Notes: generated by a model from the letters alone, not told the origin. Positions 11,825-22,965 are shown, counted from the stretch's first letter. The stretch is DNA of 64,000 nucleotides from Protopterus annectens (GCF_019279795.1 NC_056747.1:1000900906-1000964905), one strand, 5' to 3'. Numbers and translations: made by a program.

Positions 11825-12194
11825 AGATCCCTATCAGATTATCAAAGTTTCAAAACTTCAAAAGTCATATGGTCAGGACCATATGATCGAAGTTTTGAAA
11901 CGTCAAATGTCTTGAATGGAGATCACAGTATAGAGTAGAATGGGAAACTTCCCCTTTTCCACAATGTAGTGTAATCTCGGAGTTGGTATATTTAATTAAC
12001 AGGGGATGTAAGGGGATGCAGTCACCCACATGGGGGTGCAGGAGGGGGTGCAGGAGAGCCCCCCTGTGCAAAAGCATTAAAAAAGATTTTTTTTTGTTTT
12101 TTTATTTTTGTTTTAAATATTAAGTTCTGAAACATCATGTGGTCTTGGCCATATGAATTTCAAAGCAAGAACTTTGATAATCTGACATAGATTC
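11825..12194 (-). mobile_element. MITE copy 2 (palindromic family)
   Basis: A 370-bp non-coding element inside the gag/protease remnant. Its ends are inverted: TCAGATTATCAAAGTT near 11834 and the exact reverse complement ending at 12185, with eroded outermost bases. Candidate 8-bp duplication CTCCCATC (11817-11824) versus CTTCCTTC (12195-12202), 6 of 8 matching. Hairpins: CATATGGTC (11866-11874) with GACCATATG (11877-11885), and CATGTGGTC (12136-12144) with GGCCATATG (12147-12155). The family core is in reverse orientation (TAATCTCGGAGTTGGTATAT near 11972), next to the GC-rich palindromic part at 12010-12070. Confidence 0.78.
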
Positions 12195-13830
12195 CTTCCT
12201 TCATACTCCCTGTAATTTTGCCTGTTTGGATTCTATTTCTTGTATACAGGTCTCTGATAACAGACAGCAAGAATAACACAACAGTGATCTTGGCTTCAGA
12301 GACAAATCTACAAGAGGTTGAGGAGCAGGAGGCATTTGATTGGCTGCAGGAGAATTGCCACTAGCTTATGGTTGAACAAAGAGAGTTATTAGCCTGTTTG
12401 GGGTGTTTATTTGTACTTGTTGCATTTTAAATGAGGCAGCTCGGTCCCATCCATGAAAAGGGCATCAGAAACTCTTACATTCAGAACCTGAACTTGGGTG
12501 TCAGATATTCTTCCCCCCTTTTTGGGAGCAGGGTTTCATCTCCATTAGTGCATTCCTAGATATCTACTACCTTGTCCACTATCTACTGCACCGTTCATTT
12601 TAATTTTTACTGAGGTTTAGGAATAACTGCACCCTAATGTTAAATTGTAGGCTCAGGAAATGCACATCCTGAAAATCACCACTCTTTGTCAGAAAAAAAT
12701 TATCAGCTACAAAACGCACATTCTTTAATTTGTTATAGAATTCTTGTGAATTTTGCTGTTTAATATGTTTCCTTGCATAGACAGCTTTTCTTCCCTTTCT
12801 CCTACATTGATATCTCCCAAGTTCCTTTTTTTAAAAATTTGTACAAGCTCTGTGACTCATTTTTTTATCTTCTTGAGCTACATCAGCCCAGTCTGTCCTC
12901 TCATCATGTGTGGGTTACATTATTATGAAACTTTGTTCCTCTGTACTGTTTTTTAACTTTCTCATATACTGGACAATATCAACATTTTATTGGTTTAGAA
13001 TTAAACTTACTACCAAGTAGCTGTAATACCTGCATAGCAGTTTTGGGGGTTACAGATCTATGCTCCTTCTTTTTTATCTTTTTACTACTGGTTGGATGGA
13101 AATCATCCCTATCTGAATCAGAGCCACTCGGGCAGTTGGATCTCTTCTTAGCTCTAGATTTTCTGGGTAGCTGATTAGTGGGGGGTACAAGAATTTCTGA
13201 CTAGGTCTTTGAAATCCTGCTCCACTCCTTCACTACAGCTACTATGGCTGGCGTGGTGCTTCTTTATGTTCAGGCTATTAGAGCTAACTTCATTTTATCC
13301 ATTTGCTATGTTAAATGTCGTAGGCCTCTCTATCTCTCTGTTCTTGAAATTCAGGCTGCCAGTTCTTTAAGTAATCAATTTTACTCTGGACACTAATCAA
13401 AAGATATTCCTTTCTGAAAAACAACATTCCTAATCTCTTATCTGTGCTAGTAGCATGTCTTGATGGAGAATACACATAACATGCTTTTAACTCTTAAGTC
13501 TGAGCTGTACTTTTAAGTTATGGACAATCAAAAACTGAAATCTGTTATAATCTTGTGGCCTATCTATCTCTATTTCTTCTTCCCATTCTGTAGGGGTTGT
13601 AGGCAGCATGGAAACTCAGATTTAATCATCATACCAATGATGGTGTATTTTCCAAATGTGAGGACCAACATGACATTGGTTCAGGGTCTCTTAAGGAAAT
13701 GCATGAAGCTTGCTGGTTTACATTTTCCTGAGTAATCTCCGCATTTTTGTTCCAAACAACTTTTCTAAATTTACACATATGACAAAGGCAGTCTTACATT
13801 TCTATAAATGAAAAACGTACAAAATAATAT
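12195..13830 (-). pseudogene. Gag-like remnant upstream of the protease (part 2)
   Basis: This is the minus-strand upstream continuation of the gag/protease element after the MITE. A basic and acidic stretch is readable near 13070-13170 (PRKSRAKKRSNCPSGSDSD followed by DRDDFHP), typical of a disordered gag or DNA-binding tail, and short open pieces near 13520-13735 (minus sense) read KCKPASFMHF and VLTFGKYTIIGM. None is a diagnostic domain; no zinc knuckle or LTR was seen. The assignment rests on position and orientation relative to the protease motif. Confidence 0.35.
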
Positions 13831-14119
13831 CACTTTAGTTATCTAAAACCTTGACTGCAGCAATTTTACAACTTTAAACAAAACAGTGAAACAAATACAT
13901 TTATGCCAATTATGAATCAGTTCTGTTTTTATACATCGACAAGGTACATGCATCGTTTACAATTATTATTTTCAATTCTTTTTTCTAGCTATTTTAATTA
14001 GCTTGTCCAGAGACTAGCCCCAATTTATATGGTTAGAACATTTTGGCTGGAATAAAATATGTATTTCAGTATCAGCTGTGACTTTATCATTATATGAAAA
14101 TTACTTGGTAAAAATAAAC
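13831..14119. other. Unassigned AT-rich spacer
   Basis: No frame, repeat or structure recognised between the gag-like remnant and the Penelope-like element. Confidence 0.3.
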
Positions 14120-14139
14120 TAGGAATACAACATCGAGAC

Positions 14140-14215
14140 TTGTTTTTAATAAGACAAATGCAAAGCTTTCAAGCATAAGGTCTTTCTCAATGGACAAAAT
14201 AGCTAGGATAGTGGT
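14140..14215 (-). ncRNA. Decayed hammerhead-like motif at the Penelope 3' end
   Basis: In minus sense the sequence runs TTGTCCATTGAGAAAGACC, then TTATGCTTGAAAGCTTTGCA, then TTTGTCTTATTAAAA. The order (GAAA followed by AGC, a short loop, then a GTCTTA at the cleavage-site position) parallels the better preserved motif at 20420-20476, but the CUGANGA core is lost (TTGAGAA) and stem II is poor. Probably inactive; it supports the idea that this sequence is a normal part of these elements. Confidence 0.4.
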
Positions 14216-14589
14216 CACAATAAATATTCAAATCAACCAATAAAAATCAACCTTCAGTTACATACTTAAGAAAGTCACAAACATAATTAACTCTTTCCTA
14301 GCAACAAAATAAAAATAAGACAAAATAAAACATTTAGATACATACAGCCTGGTGAATACAACTACTAATTAATACAATCATGTTTATATTTAAGAATAGG
14401 TTTTAAACTATTTTGAGAATTCAGTCCTGGATAAACAGAAGCTTGAAAGTAATATATCCACTTACATTCTGCAAGCTCAGTCTGAAGTCGGATGCCACCA
14501 CCTCTTATACCTACATTTACAACTTGAACTACTTGAAATTTAAAGGAATGTGCATCACCTTTTAGCTGAATGTGTTTCAAAAGGACATT

Positions 14590-14916
14590 ATTCTCAACTT
14601 CCCTTCAAATCTCAGAGAAGTGAGAACAAATCCTTTGCTTTAATTTCAAGTTAGTTTTACTTATATAAAAACTCAAACATGCAACACAATTAGCCAAATA
14701 AATCACATTCTCTGTTTGACAAGTAGCAAAAGTTCTAAATTCAAAAGTACCACCAGAAATAGGGTGTTTGAATAATAAATCAGTATTAATAACATTACAA
14801 TAACTGCACTGATAACAGGGATGTGTTCCCTTACTATTCAATGCTAACTTTTTATATTGAGGCATATCTTTATAACACAAAAGCTGTTTCAAATTTTTCT
14901 CTTTTTTTATGTGCAA
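14590..14916 (-). pseudogene. GIY-YIG endonuclease domain of the minus-strand Penelope-like element
   Basis: A 103-codon open frame (14605-14916). Order: linker LLCYKDMPQYKKLALNSKGT, a CYQCSYCN cysteine motif typical of these proteins, then TENVIYLANCVACLSFYISK with the second motif YIG changed to YIS, and LKQRICSHF. In the family this domain nicks DNA to prime reverse transcription. The Gly-to-Ser change and loss of the rest of the domain suggest that it is inactive. Confidence 0.85.
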
Positions 14917-17021
14917 AATCTGGTTTAGGAGCTATAAATTCTTTAATTTCACTATTATAAGTAAGGATAGGCCAATATTTATTAATAATTTGTTTAATAC
15001 ATTTTGTGTGCCTGTTATATTTCATAAGATACCTAACAGGTCTTTCTTTCATTTGGCCTATTAACTGTAGCCACTAAATCAGATCTCAAATATGGCTGCC
15101 CTATATCAGCAAATCTATCATCTTTCATAACATCCAACAATTCTGGATCATATCCCCTTCCACTAAAGTCCTTACTCATGGCTTCTAAGTCTTGCAAAAC
15201 CTACAACCCCATAAAAAGTGACTATACACTATACACTATACCTTTAAAAATATAATTTAGATGTATACTCTGAGAGTGCATGTATCTTGTAGCCTATATA
15301 TCTTTCTTAAAAATAGTAGTGTCAAAGCATTCATCAGAAAGACTAATAGTGATATCCAAAAAATTAATTTTTAAACTATCATGGGTTAAATCAAACACCA
15401 AAAATTCAGCATTACTATGTAACCAATTAACAAACAGTTCCAAATTCTCAATACTATTATTCCACAACAAAAAAAATATCATCAACAAAATGCTTATAAA
15501 ACACCAAATCAGTGTTCATATAAGTTAGAGGATTAATAGTATCAAAAATATATTTTTCTTCCCATCTAGCTAGAACCAAGTTGGCATACGTATTAACAAC
15601 AGGGGTATCCATTCCTAAGCCAACTTGCTGATGGCAATATTCATTATCAAACAGAAAAACATTATTTTGTAAAACTTTGGCAGTATTCATTATCAAACAG
15701 AAAAACATTATTTTGTAAAAGTATTTCAAGCATGGAACACAGAATTTTAATTTTACAAGATGTAAAAGTACTGTGCTTATTCAAAAACTCTCTAATATAC
15801 TGAACACCTAACTCATTTGGTATTACAGTAAAAAGTGACTCAATATCTAGTGTTCTCAACAATAAACCATTCAGATTTGCTCTATCAGACCAAACTTTCA
15901 AAGAATGCAAAAAAAAATTAGTGTCTTTAATAAACGCAGGACTGAATTTCAGAAAGGGTTTAAGTTGACACTCTAAATATTTTGATAAGGCAACAGTCGC
16001 CCATACCTCCGGCAACTATAGGCCTCATAGGAGGGAGTGTCAGATGTTTATGTAGTTTTGGAAGCTCATATATAAATGGTATCACAGGTTGAATAACATA
16101 TAAATAATTATATTCATCTGGGCTGATGTCTCTGTCCATCGTAGCACTATACAAAAACTCTTTGACCTTATAAATAAGCCTATAATAAGCCTGAACTAAT
16201 GTTCACTATTTTAAACACTTTAAAATCAGATAGTAGCTCATACATTAAAGTATTATACAGTGTTTTACTCAGCACTACAACTTTACCACCCTTGTCTGCA
16301 GATCTTATTATATCATAAAGACATAAATTCTTCAAAATGTCTCTTTCTTCTGATGTAAGATTATAAAACCTTGTGGCAATGTTATTACTAAAAAACAACT
16401 CATATAATTCTACAAACATCTCTAAGAATGCTTTGACTGTAGGAGTATGCATAGTTAGAAATGTGCTAGACCTCTTAATTTTATTACCCATATCCTCAAA
16501 ACTATTTTTAAATAAAAGTTTGAGATTTAAATTATGAGCAAATAATCTTAACTCCATTAGTGCTTCACTTATATTCCCTTCAGTAACTGGAATAAAGCTC
16601 AGCCCTTTATGTAAAACAGATAACTCAGTGTAAGAAAAAAATCCTTTCAGATAAATTAACTACATTACAGATATTCAAGTTACTATAGCCCAAGTCCGAG
16701 TAACCGGACCTATCTTGTTTACACTTTGTTTCTTGTGAGAGGCTATATGCCCTTCTTGACTCATCAGTATAGTTCGCTGAACAGAGGTACGAACTCTGCT
16801 TCTTCCCCTTGTTTGTTCCTGCACCTTTATCGGTAACTGAAGATAAATTCAAGCTGACTCTAAAAAATTAGTAGTTGACACATGCCCAAGCTCAGACATA
16901 TTCAAGTTACTTGAACTCTCACTCGCAACAGGGACAGTTTCAGTTATTAAAGAATTCTCATTTTCATTACAAAAAGAGTCAAGATCTACAGCTGCAGAAC
17001 TGCATTTAGTATAATTAGAAG

Positions 17022-17200
17022 GTGCTGCCGAGAACGGATTAAACAACAGCTTTGCTGCCGAGAATGGCTTTACTTTATTTTTGCCAAGAACGGATTAAGC
17101 AGCAGCTTTGCTGCTGAGAATGGCTTTACTTTATTTTTGCTGAGAATGGATTAAGCAGCAGCTTTGCTACCAAGAATGGCTTTAATTAATTTTTGCTGTG
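17022..17200. repeat. Tandem repeat of about 62 bp, three copies
   Basis: The unit contains GAGAATGGCTTTACTTTATT and GGATTAAGCAGCAGCTTTGC. Two nearly perfect units and one diverged unit are present, starting inside the end of the Penelope-like element and leading to a GT array. The composite repeat copy at 23.2-25.5 kb has a comparable, unrelated-looking variable repeat in the same place. Confidence 0.75.
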
Positions 17201-17257
17201 AGAACAGCTACGGGAGTGTTTTATACTGCCGGGAACAGCTACAGTTATGGGATGAAG

Positions 17258-17261
<4 letters not shown>

Positions 17262-17327
<66 letters not shown>
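17262..17327. repeat. (GT)n dinucleotide array
   Basis: About 33 uninterrupted GT units. It precedes a hairpin that is also found next to the GT array at 23649. Confidence 0.97.
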
Positions 17328-17329
<2 letters not shown>

Positions 17330-17347
17330 TCCCCAATGTGATACACC

Positions 17348-17424
17348 TGGTGGCTAGAAGTATTTAGGCTCAAATCCTGTATCTTTGGTACAGGGTAAAA
17401 AGAGCCTAAAGTCCCTAGCCACCA
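17348..17424. repeat. Conserved hairpin unit, copy 1
   Basis: Outer stem TGGTGGCTAG (17348-17357) with CTAGCCACCA (17415-17424), middle stem TTTAGGCTC (17363-17371) with GAGCCTAAA (17402-17410), inner stem CCTGTA (17376-17381) with TACAGG (17389-17394). All three are perfectly paired. The copy at 23734-23814 keeps the fold with compensating changes. Read in reverse complement it loosely resembles a tRNA-derived head, but B-box similarity is weak here. Confidence 0.75.
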
Positions 17425-17429
17425 CCATC

Positions 17430-18545
17430 TCTGAGCTTTTCCCAGATTTCTTTTTGTGCTAAGAGTTGAGAGCTATGGTGAAAAGTGAGAACATAATTTG
17501 TATTCCTCCATTATTGGCTTTGATGTTTGTCCAGGCTTTTTGTGCTAACAGTTCATAGCTATGGTGAGTGAGAAGTGAGTTGTATTCCCCCATTATTGAT
17601 TTTCTTGTTTGTCCAGGTTTTTTGTGTTAAGAGGTTGAGAGCTATGGTGAGAAGTGAGAACTGAATTCACAAAATGATAGCAATTAAATTTCAGTCTTCC
17701 TATTTTTCAAACTGCTGATTTTGCATAGTGGTATATTGCACTGACTGTAGTGTATAGGGTTCTGGGTTCAAGACTTGCCAGTGACATGCATGGTGGTAGC
17801 ACATTTTATTCTAACAACTTTCCAAAATTATACAAGCAATGTTTAAAATGTGTCCCTGGTTTTTGACCTTTTGCCCCACCCAAAAAAAAAAAAAACTGAA
17901 ATTAAAAATAAGTGCGAGAAGCTGTGCAAGATGCCTATGGCTTGCACTACTGTCATTCTGTTTATAGTTTGGCTGTGGATTGTGGAAGTAGACTTTTATG
18001 ATGGAAATGTTTTGAATTGGGCAGTTTTGTAATTATTGGTTCATGCATTTTCTTTCATTGCCTACAGTACAGCCTACTGGAAAAATGTTCATTCAAACAA
18101 TACATTTAAAATGTCCTGTGTCTAACAAGTGTGCTGTATTATACAAGCAATATAACTTAATAAAGTCAGGAAGGTGTATCAAAGAAAAGAACACATGTAT
18201 GTTTCTTGTTTTGTGTGCAAGGGTCCAATGATTTGAAAATAGGCCAATGGTAAACTTTATCCACTACTGGACAGATGCATTTTCTTTGGATGTGGTGCAG
18301 GTTTCAATTCTGTTTCAATGAATGTGAGTTTCAAGGGCAGAGAAGTTTTAATGCCAAGTCTATTTTTATTGTGAGACAGTATTGCTTTGTTTATCAGATG
18401 TCTGTTAGTTTGTGCATTGATGTGCTGCAAAATGTAAAAATAAAATCCAAATAATCATTGTAGAAGTAAAGCAGTATGCACACATTAGTGTTTATGGTAA
18501 ATGAGGTGAAATAGCCAGGTAATGGGACATTGGAATGGCTGCAGG
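17430..18545 (+). repeat. Composite repeat, copy 1 (tandem ends plus tRNA-like boxes)
   Basis: Homologous along most of its length to 23815-25520. It starts with tandemly repeated segments that contain GTTGAGAGCTATGGTGAGAA (17460-17660), then a segment with Pol III-like boxes (TTGCATAGTGG at 17721-17731, GGTTCAAGACT at 17765-17775), a C/A-rich run and shared unique sequence (GATGGAAATGTTTTGAATTG near 18000). Short frames here do not look coding. It lies between two divergent Penelope-like elements. Confidence 0.65.
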
Positions 18546-19148
18546 GGGACTCTGGTGCCATATTTTGGTTGTCTGTTCTTCAGTTTGAATTTGAAAGTTA
18601 GTATCCCACAATTCCATTGGAGTGGGTGGGGTTACTCAATTATGTATGCAAATTAAATGCTAATCAGCGTACAGATTTGTACCTATTTTTTATGGGCCTT
18701 GTCAAGAATTTTGATGTTTTTGTGTCAAGGGATAGTGAATTTTTGGAAGAGTGTGATTTCATAGCCAATTTATTTCTGGATCGAGGTTATCCAGAAACCT
18801 TGACTTGATGAGTTGTGTTTTGAAGTTAAGACCAAGAGAGCTAATGGCTATTTTTCTTCTATCTTGAGTCATGTTGTTCCTGAATTGAGTCATTCACCAT
18901 CACCTGTATGCCCTGATTCTCAGGGAAACATGTCCAGGTCCAATTTTATTTTAGCTTTCAATACAGATGCCAATGACATAGTTAATATAATTAAGAGGAA
19001 CTGGCGATTACTATCCCCTGAGTTACTTGGAGGTCCAATTTTTGATAAAGCCCCATTGATAACATACAGAAGGGGCCCTAACATGAAAAATATTCTGGAA
19101 TCTACGTGAAATTTAGTAACACCAAGATCAGGGATATATAAATGTAAT

Positions 19149-19535
19149 ATGTGCAAGTATTGCAGATTTGTCCAAGCAGGTACAGCCTTTACAGTTAAGA
19201 ACAGGGAATTCCTCATCAGGGGACGACTCACTTGTTCCAGTACCCAAGTGGTATACCTTGCTCAATGTTCATCATGCCCCAGTTTTTACATTGGCAAGAC
19301 TGAGAGGAAATTCCAGGAAAGAATGTACAAGCATTTGTATGCCATAAGAAGAATGAAAATGGACAATGCTTTGGCTATGCACATTCAGAACAACCCAAAC
19401 CATGAGTTTACATTTATGGTTATAGATCAACTGTATAATAACAATTCTTATGGACCTGAAACATATAGATTAGAATGTAAAGAGCTTCTTTGGCAATTAA
19501 GATTGGAAGCATATCGCCCCCCCCCCTGGTCTTAA
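19149..19535 (+). pseudogene. GIY-YIG endonuclease domain of the plus-strand Penelope-like element
   Basis: A 128-codon open frame. CKYCRFVQAG opens it (cysteine motif), followed by STQVVYLAQCSSCPSFYIGK, TERKFQERMYKHLYAI (the conserved Arg/His region), an Asn-rich stretch HIQNNPNHEF and a C-terminal helix KELLWQLRLEA. The YIG motif and the following T-x-R are intact. The domain is a nicking nuclease in this family. It is cut off from its RT by truncation and by frameshifts, so it is not expected to act. Confidence 0.88.
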
Positions 19536-20419
19536 CAGCTCGTTATCCATTAGTTGTTATTTAAAACTTAAAAGTTTGAAGAGGTGACGAGCTGTTTATT
19601 CTTACAGTTTTTTTTTTTTTAAATGACAGTCAAAAAATGAAAAATGAGAGTCGACAAATTAATGGTTTTATAACTCTTTATTAGTCGACAGTGGTGGAGG
19701 GTTAATAGTTATCAGTTATTGTTATGATTATACATTATTATTATTATTATTTTACAATATATATTATTGATTCATATTTTATTATTTAGTAATTTTATGT
19801 CTAGATACGCTAACTTTTAGACCTGTTTTATTTAATGACAGTATTAAACCTATACTGAGTAGCCTAAATTTATGTTATATTATATGTTACATGTCATATT
19901 TTATATTTCTATATTATTATTTTTATTATTTAGTGAGATATGATTAATATATTATTTTTCTTGGTTCTAGTTATTTAGATACTTAGGATAGTATGCATTA
20001 GTTTCATTATATCTATTATAATCATTACATTAGTTATTTCATTTTACTTGAAAGCAGGCAAGATACAATGTATGCATAGGTAATTTTTGATTAGGAAGCG
20101 TCACGCTTCCATTATTAGTATTTATGCTGTAGGTTGAACACTGTTATTTTTATGTTATTATATATTTTACAAATTTATCTACTTTATACAGTTTTATAAT
20201 CAAAATATTGGGCTTTTTTTTCAGTTTCAAAGCCTGCTATTATTACAGTCTCGGTGTATGATTTTTTTATTTATTTTTTATTATGTTAATAGAGAATTGC
20301 AAATGCACCTTAGTTAGCTGTGATCTGTACCTTTAAGGAGCTAAAGGGAGAGCAAGGGGCGTGGTTAAGTGTTTCAATGCTGGTATTTAAACTCACTTGT
20401 AATGGTGGGAATGTTTTGC

Positions 20420-20476
20420 TTGTCTGAAGAAGTTAGTGCAAGGTACTAACGAAAAGCTTTTACAGTGGCTTAATAA
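20420..20476 (+). ncRNA. Hammerhead-ribozyme-like fold in the Penelope 3' region
   Basis: Stem I: TTGT (20420-20423) with ATAA (20473-20476), one G-T pair. Core CTGAAGA (20424-20430), one additional A (20431), stem II GTTAGT (20432-20437) with ACTAAC (20445-20450), core GAA (20451-20453), stem III AAGC (20454-20457) with GCTT (20468-20471), then A20472 at the cleavage position. Only the added A departs from the usual core. Penelope-like elements are known to carry hammerheads of this minimal kind. Activity is unproven. Confidence 0.7.
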
Positions 20477-20500
20477 CATTTGTTGTTTTTCATGTTTTTT

Positions 20501-20886
20501 ACGTTTTGGACTGGCCTGAGTCGAGTTCTTGGCTTTTGAATTAGCAGTGGTTTTCCTAGTTTGTTTTTCCAGTCTTGAAAGTTTATTTCTAAGATTATTT
20601 ATGTTTCCAGGTTGAGAGGTATGCACACACAGTATTTACTGATGCAGATTTCTGCATCAAGTGCAATTTGTCCTTATGAACATACAGAGACAACAGTCAG
20701 TCTGGGAATGGATTCTTCCTCTTTCGCCAGATCCACAGTAAGATTCCCCACTGGCACAGCTGTATAGCTGAGATCTCACCTGAATGGCCAAGCCAAGACC
20801 TCCAGCCCTCTCTCCATCCAACCAGTGCTTTGTGTCCCTGCCCAAGTAGCTGACACACGCACACACTCTTTGAGGTATGATTTAAA

Positions 20887-20941
<55 letters not shown>

Positions 20942-21170
20942 GGGAAAGGGTGGCACAGGTTTACTAGCTATGTCCCATTTTGCCCATTCATATAAGGCAG
21001 TTATCACTGCCACCAGCCAAATCCTTATCAGTTACTTTAAGGCCCCTAATAAAGGGTATCCAATCTTACTTTGTAATGCTACTATTAATACAAATGGAAG
21101 TTTGACCAAGAGCAAGGCTATTAGGACTAGCCCGCACAGTGTCACCAAATAAATATGCATGTACTCTCAG
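20501..21170. other. Unassigned region with a CA array
   Basis: No coding or transposon signal is recognised. The stretch at 20690-20880 is more GC-rich than its surroundings and could be an old SINE or exon-like relic; nothing supports a choice. A CA array follows. Confidence 0.3.
20887..20938. repeat. (CA)n dinucleotide array
   Basis: About 25 units with one interruption at the start (ACATACAC). No conserved hairpin of the type seen next to the GT arrays at 17.3 and 23.7 kb. Confidence 0.95.
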
Positions 21171-21178
21171 AACTTAAA

Positions 21179-21488
21179 TATCTCTACACAGATCAGCCAC
21201 AATGAAAGGTTTAAATATATTTAATAATAATAATAGAACAAGAAAACACTAAATATATATTCACAGTGATATCAGAGTTCAAAACCACAGGAATATTTAA
21301 AACACACCCCCTCCACTTAAATATACCAAGTCTGAGATCACACCACAGTGGAGGAAATAGCAAATCCCTGAAGATGGCCCACCGATATTTTTCCCTGAGA
21401 AAAAAGTCAATGTGCCGTGGCTTCGCTATTTTCCACTTTCGGACTTTAGGGTTCGATATTACAATGTTTGACATTGTAATATAGACCC
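21179..21488 (+). mobile_element. MITE copy 3 (palindromic family, partly eroded)
   Basis: The family core TATACCAAGTCTGAGATCAC is at about 21322, after the CACACCCCCTCC segment. The right end is clear: hairpin ATATTACAATGT (21456-21467) with ACATTGTAATAT (21471-21482), then the terminal bases ATAGACCC. The left end is eroded (TATCTCTACACAGATCAGCC). Candidate 8-bp duplication AACTTAAA (21171-21178) versus AACTTACT (21489-21496), 6 of 8 matching. Confidence 0.68.
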
Positions 21489-21496
21489 AACTTACT

Positions 21497-21834
21497 TAAG
21501 AGCAAGGCAGTTGTGGTCAATGAATCTTCTAGTTGTTGTCAAGTCAAAGACAGAATACAGAATGCTGTGTCTCTCTAAGAGACTAATTCATATCTCATAT
21601 AAAACTGCTGGGATAGCTTGCAGAATGACATAATTTTTTCATTTGACTGTATCCCGGGTGAAACACCCACTGCTGCAAGCTAGCAGTATTTCACATCTAC
21701 TTGTGAAGATACATAGACCTCAAATTTTTGGCAGATGCTGGAAATCCTAAAATAATTGTAGAAATTAGTTTACTCCAAGGACAATAACGAAAGCTTCTCA
21801 GCACAGACATTGTGGCTATAGCTGCCATAAATTT
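21497..21834. other. Unassigned spacer
   Basis: No open frame or repeat recognised between the MITE and the 3' tail of the next LINE. Confidence 0.3.
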
Positions 21835-22965
21835 ATTTTATTTTTTTATTTTTATTTTACATTTGTTGACCGGGATAGTCTGACTGGATTCATGTCCATT
21901 TTCAGTGGAGGCATGGGGAGAAAAGCTCCAAGGTAAACAGGTACAATAAAGACAATGAAAACATATTACAATTATGGTACTGACAAAGCAAACATAAGCA
22001 AACATGAATATGCAAGTTCAACAGGTTAGAGTTACTCCCTGGTGATAGTCAGGGGAAAATTCAACAGTAGTTTGATTATTAGATTTATCGCATTCATGAT
22101 GAGAGTTAGCCAGACTTATTGCAGTGGCAAAGCCAATTTAGTGCCAGATGTTGTTTGAGTTTAGTTTTAAATTGGCCTTAGGGAGGAGAGCAAAGTAGTA
22201 TCAGCTGGAAGTGAGTTTCAGGGTCTGCCTGCAGAGTTTGCAAAGAGGGAATCACTGGCTGCATTGTTAATTTTGATTGTCTGAATTAGTAGTCTGTTCA
22301 AGGATCAAAGCAGTCTGGGATTGTTATAGGGGGTGATATGTTTAAGTGCCAGTGTATTATCTGCATTACAGAGGATTTTATTAGCCATAATCAGAAGGTT
22401 ATATTGGATTAGACTGGGAAGTTCTGGCCACCCAAGCTGATTAAGGTTGATGCAGTGGTGTGTCCTGAAAGGCAGGCCAGTGGCAAACCTGGCAACAGGT
22501 TGACAATCTATAAAGCACAGTCTTGTTTATGTTAGAGAGAAGGGGAGAAGCATATAGAAGTGTTGAAAGTAGGTGCCAGCGAGCTATGGCAATCTTGGCT
22601 GGATGGGTTAGGAAGGCTTTTATTCTATACAGTGACCTAAGTTTTTTATTGATGGTTTTGATTGATTTACATGTAGGTCAAATTTTAGGTTATTATCAAT
22701 GATTACACCTAATAGTTTTGTAGAGTGGTCGGGGGAGATTATTGTGCCATCATTTCCATTTATGGTAAAGGTAAAAGCAGCAGATTTTTGTGTTGGTGAG
22801 AATAACAGCATTTTTGTTTTTTGGGAATTTATTAACAATCGACATTCAGAGAGCCAGTTTTCTATAGTATTAAAGGTGGACTGGGTAGCAGACCACAAAT
22901 GTGTAGGAGATGTAGCTGAGCAAATCAGGGTGGAGTCATCAGTGTACTGGATACAGCCAGTGGCA
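21835..22965 (-). mobile_element. L2-like LINE, 5'-truncated (minus strand)
   Basis: The 3' end is marked by the family terminal motif at 21840-21935 (reverse complement, ATTT-rich tail at its left). In minus sense the element begins at the RT motif C block, read as QYTDDSTLIC near 22930-22960, continues with NWLSECRLLINSQKTKMLLF and LLGVIIDNNLKFDLH (22620-22898), then C-terminal remnants and the 3' UTR. Truncation falls exactly at motif C. Contains stops after 22620; inactive. Confidence 0.85.

Larger units (their letters stand above)
14120..17046 (-). mobile_element. Penelope-like element (minus strand)
   Basis: A decayed but nearly complete Penelope-like retroelement. In minus sense: N-terminal region (16625-17046), the pre-RT block with TSEERDILKNLCLYDIIRSA and DKGGKVVVLSKTLYN (16180-16557), RT blocks with YELPKLHKHLTLPPMRPIVA (15960-16154), TLDIESLFTVIPNELGVQYI (15662-16015) and the active-site block reading FVDDIFFVVE (near 15460-15490), and a C-terminal GIY-YIG nuclease (14590-14916). 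Split over at least six frames. About 40 bp including TTCATTATCAAACAG is duplicated in tandem at 15640-15720. The left end has a decayed hammerhead-like motif. It points away from the second Penelope-like element at 18.5 kb. Confidence 0.88.
18546..20500 (+). mobile_element. Penelope-like element (plus strand), 5'-truncated
   Basis: The element starts within the last part of RT (FLEECDFIANLFLDRGYPET at 18617-18808), continues through the linker (NDIVNIIKRNWRLLSPELLG near 18970) and a full GIY-YIG domain (19149-19535), and ends in an AT-rich 3' region of about 900 bp that carries a hammerhead-like fold at 20420-20476. The catalytic RT core is missing. The GIY-YIG part is far better preserved than that of the minus-strand element. 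Confidence 0.87.

Noticed and set aside
20393..20626. A 77-codon basic frame on the minus strand
   Set aside because: It lies antisense over the Penelope 3' region and the hammerhead-like fold; basic composition follows from the T-rich plus strand.
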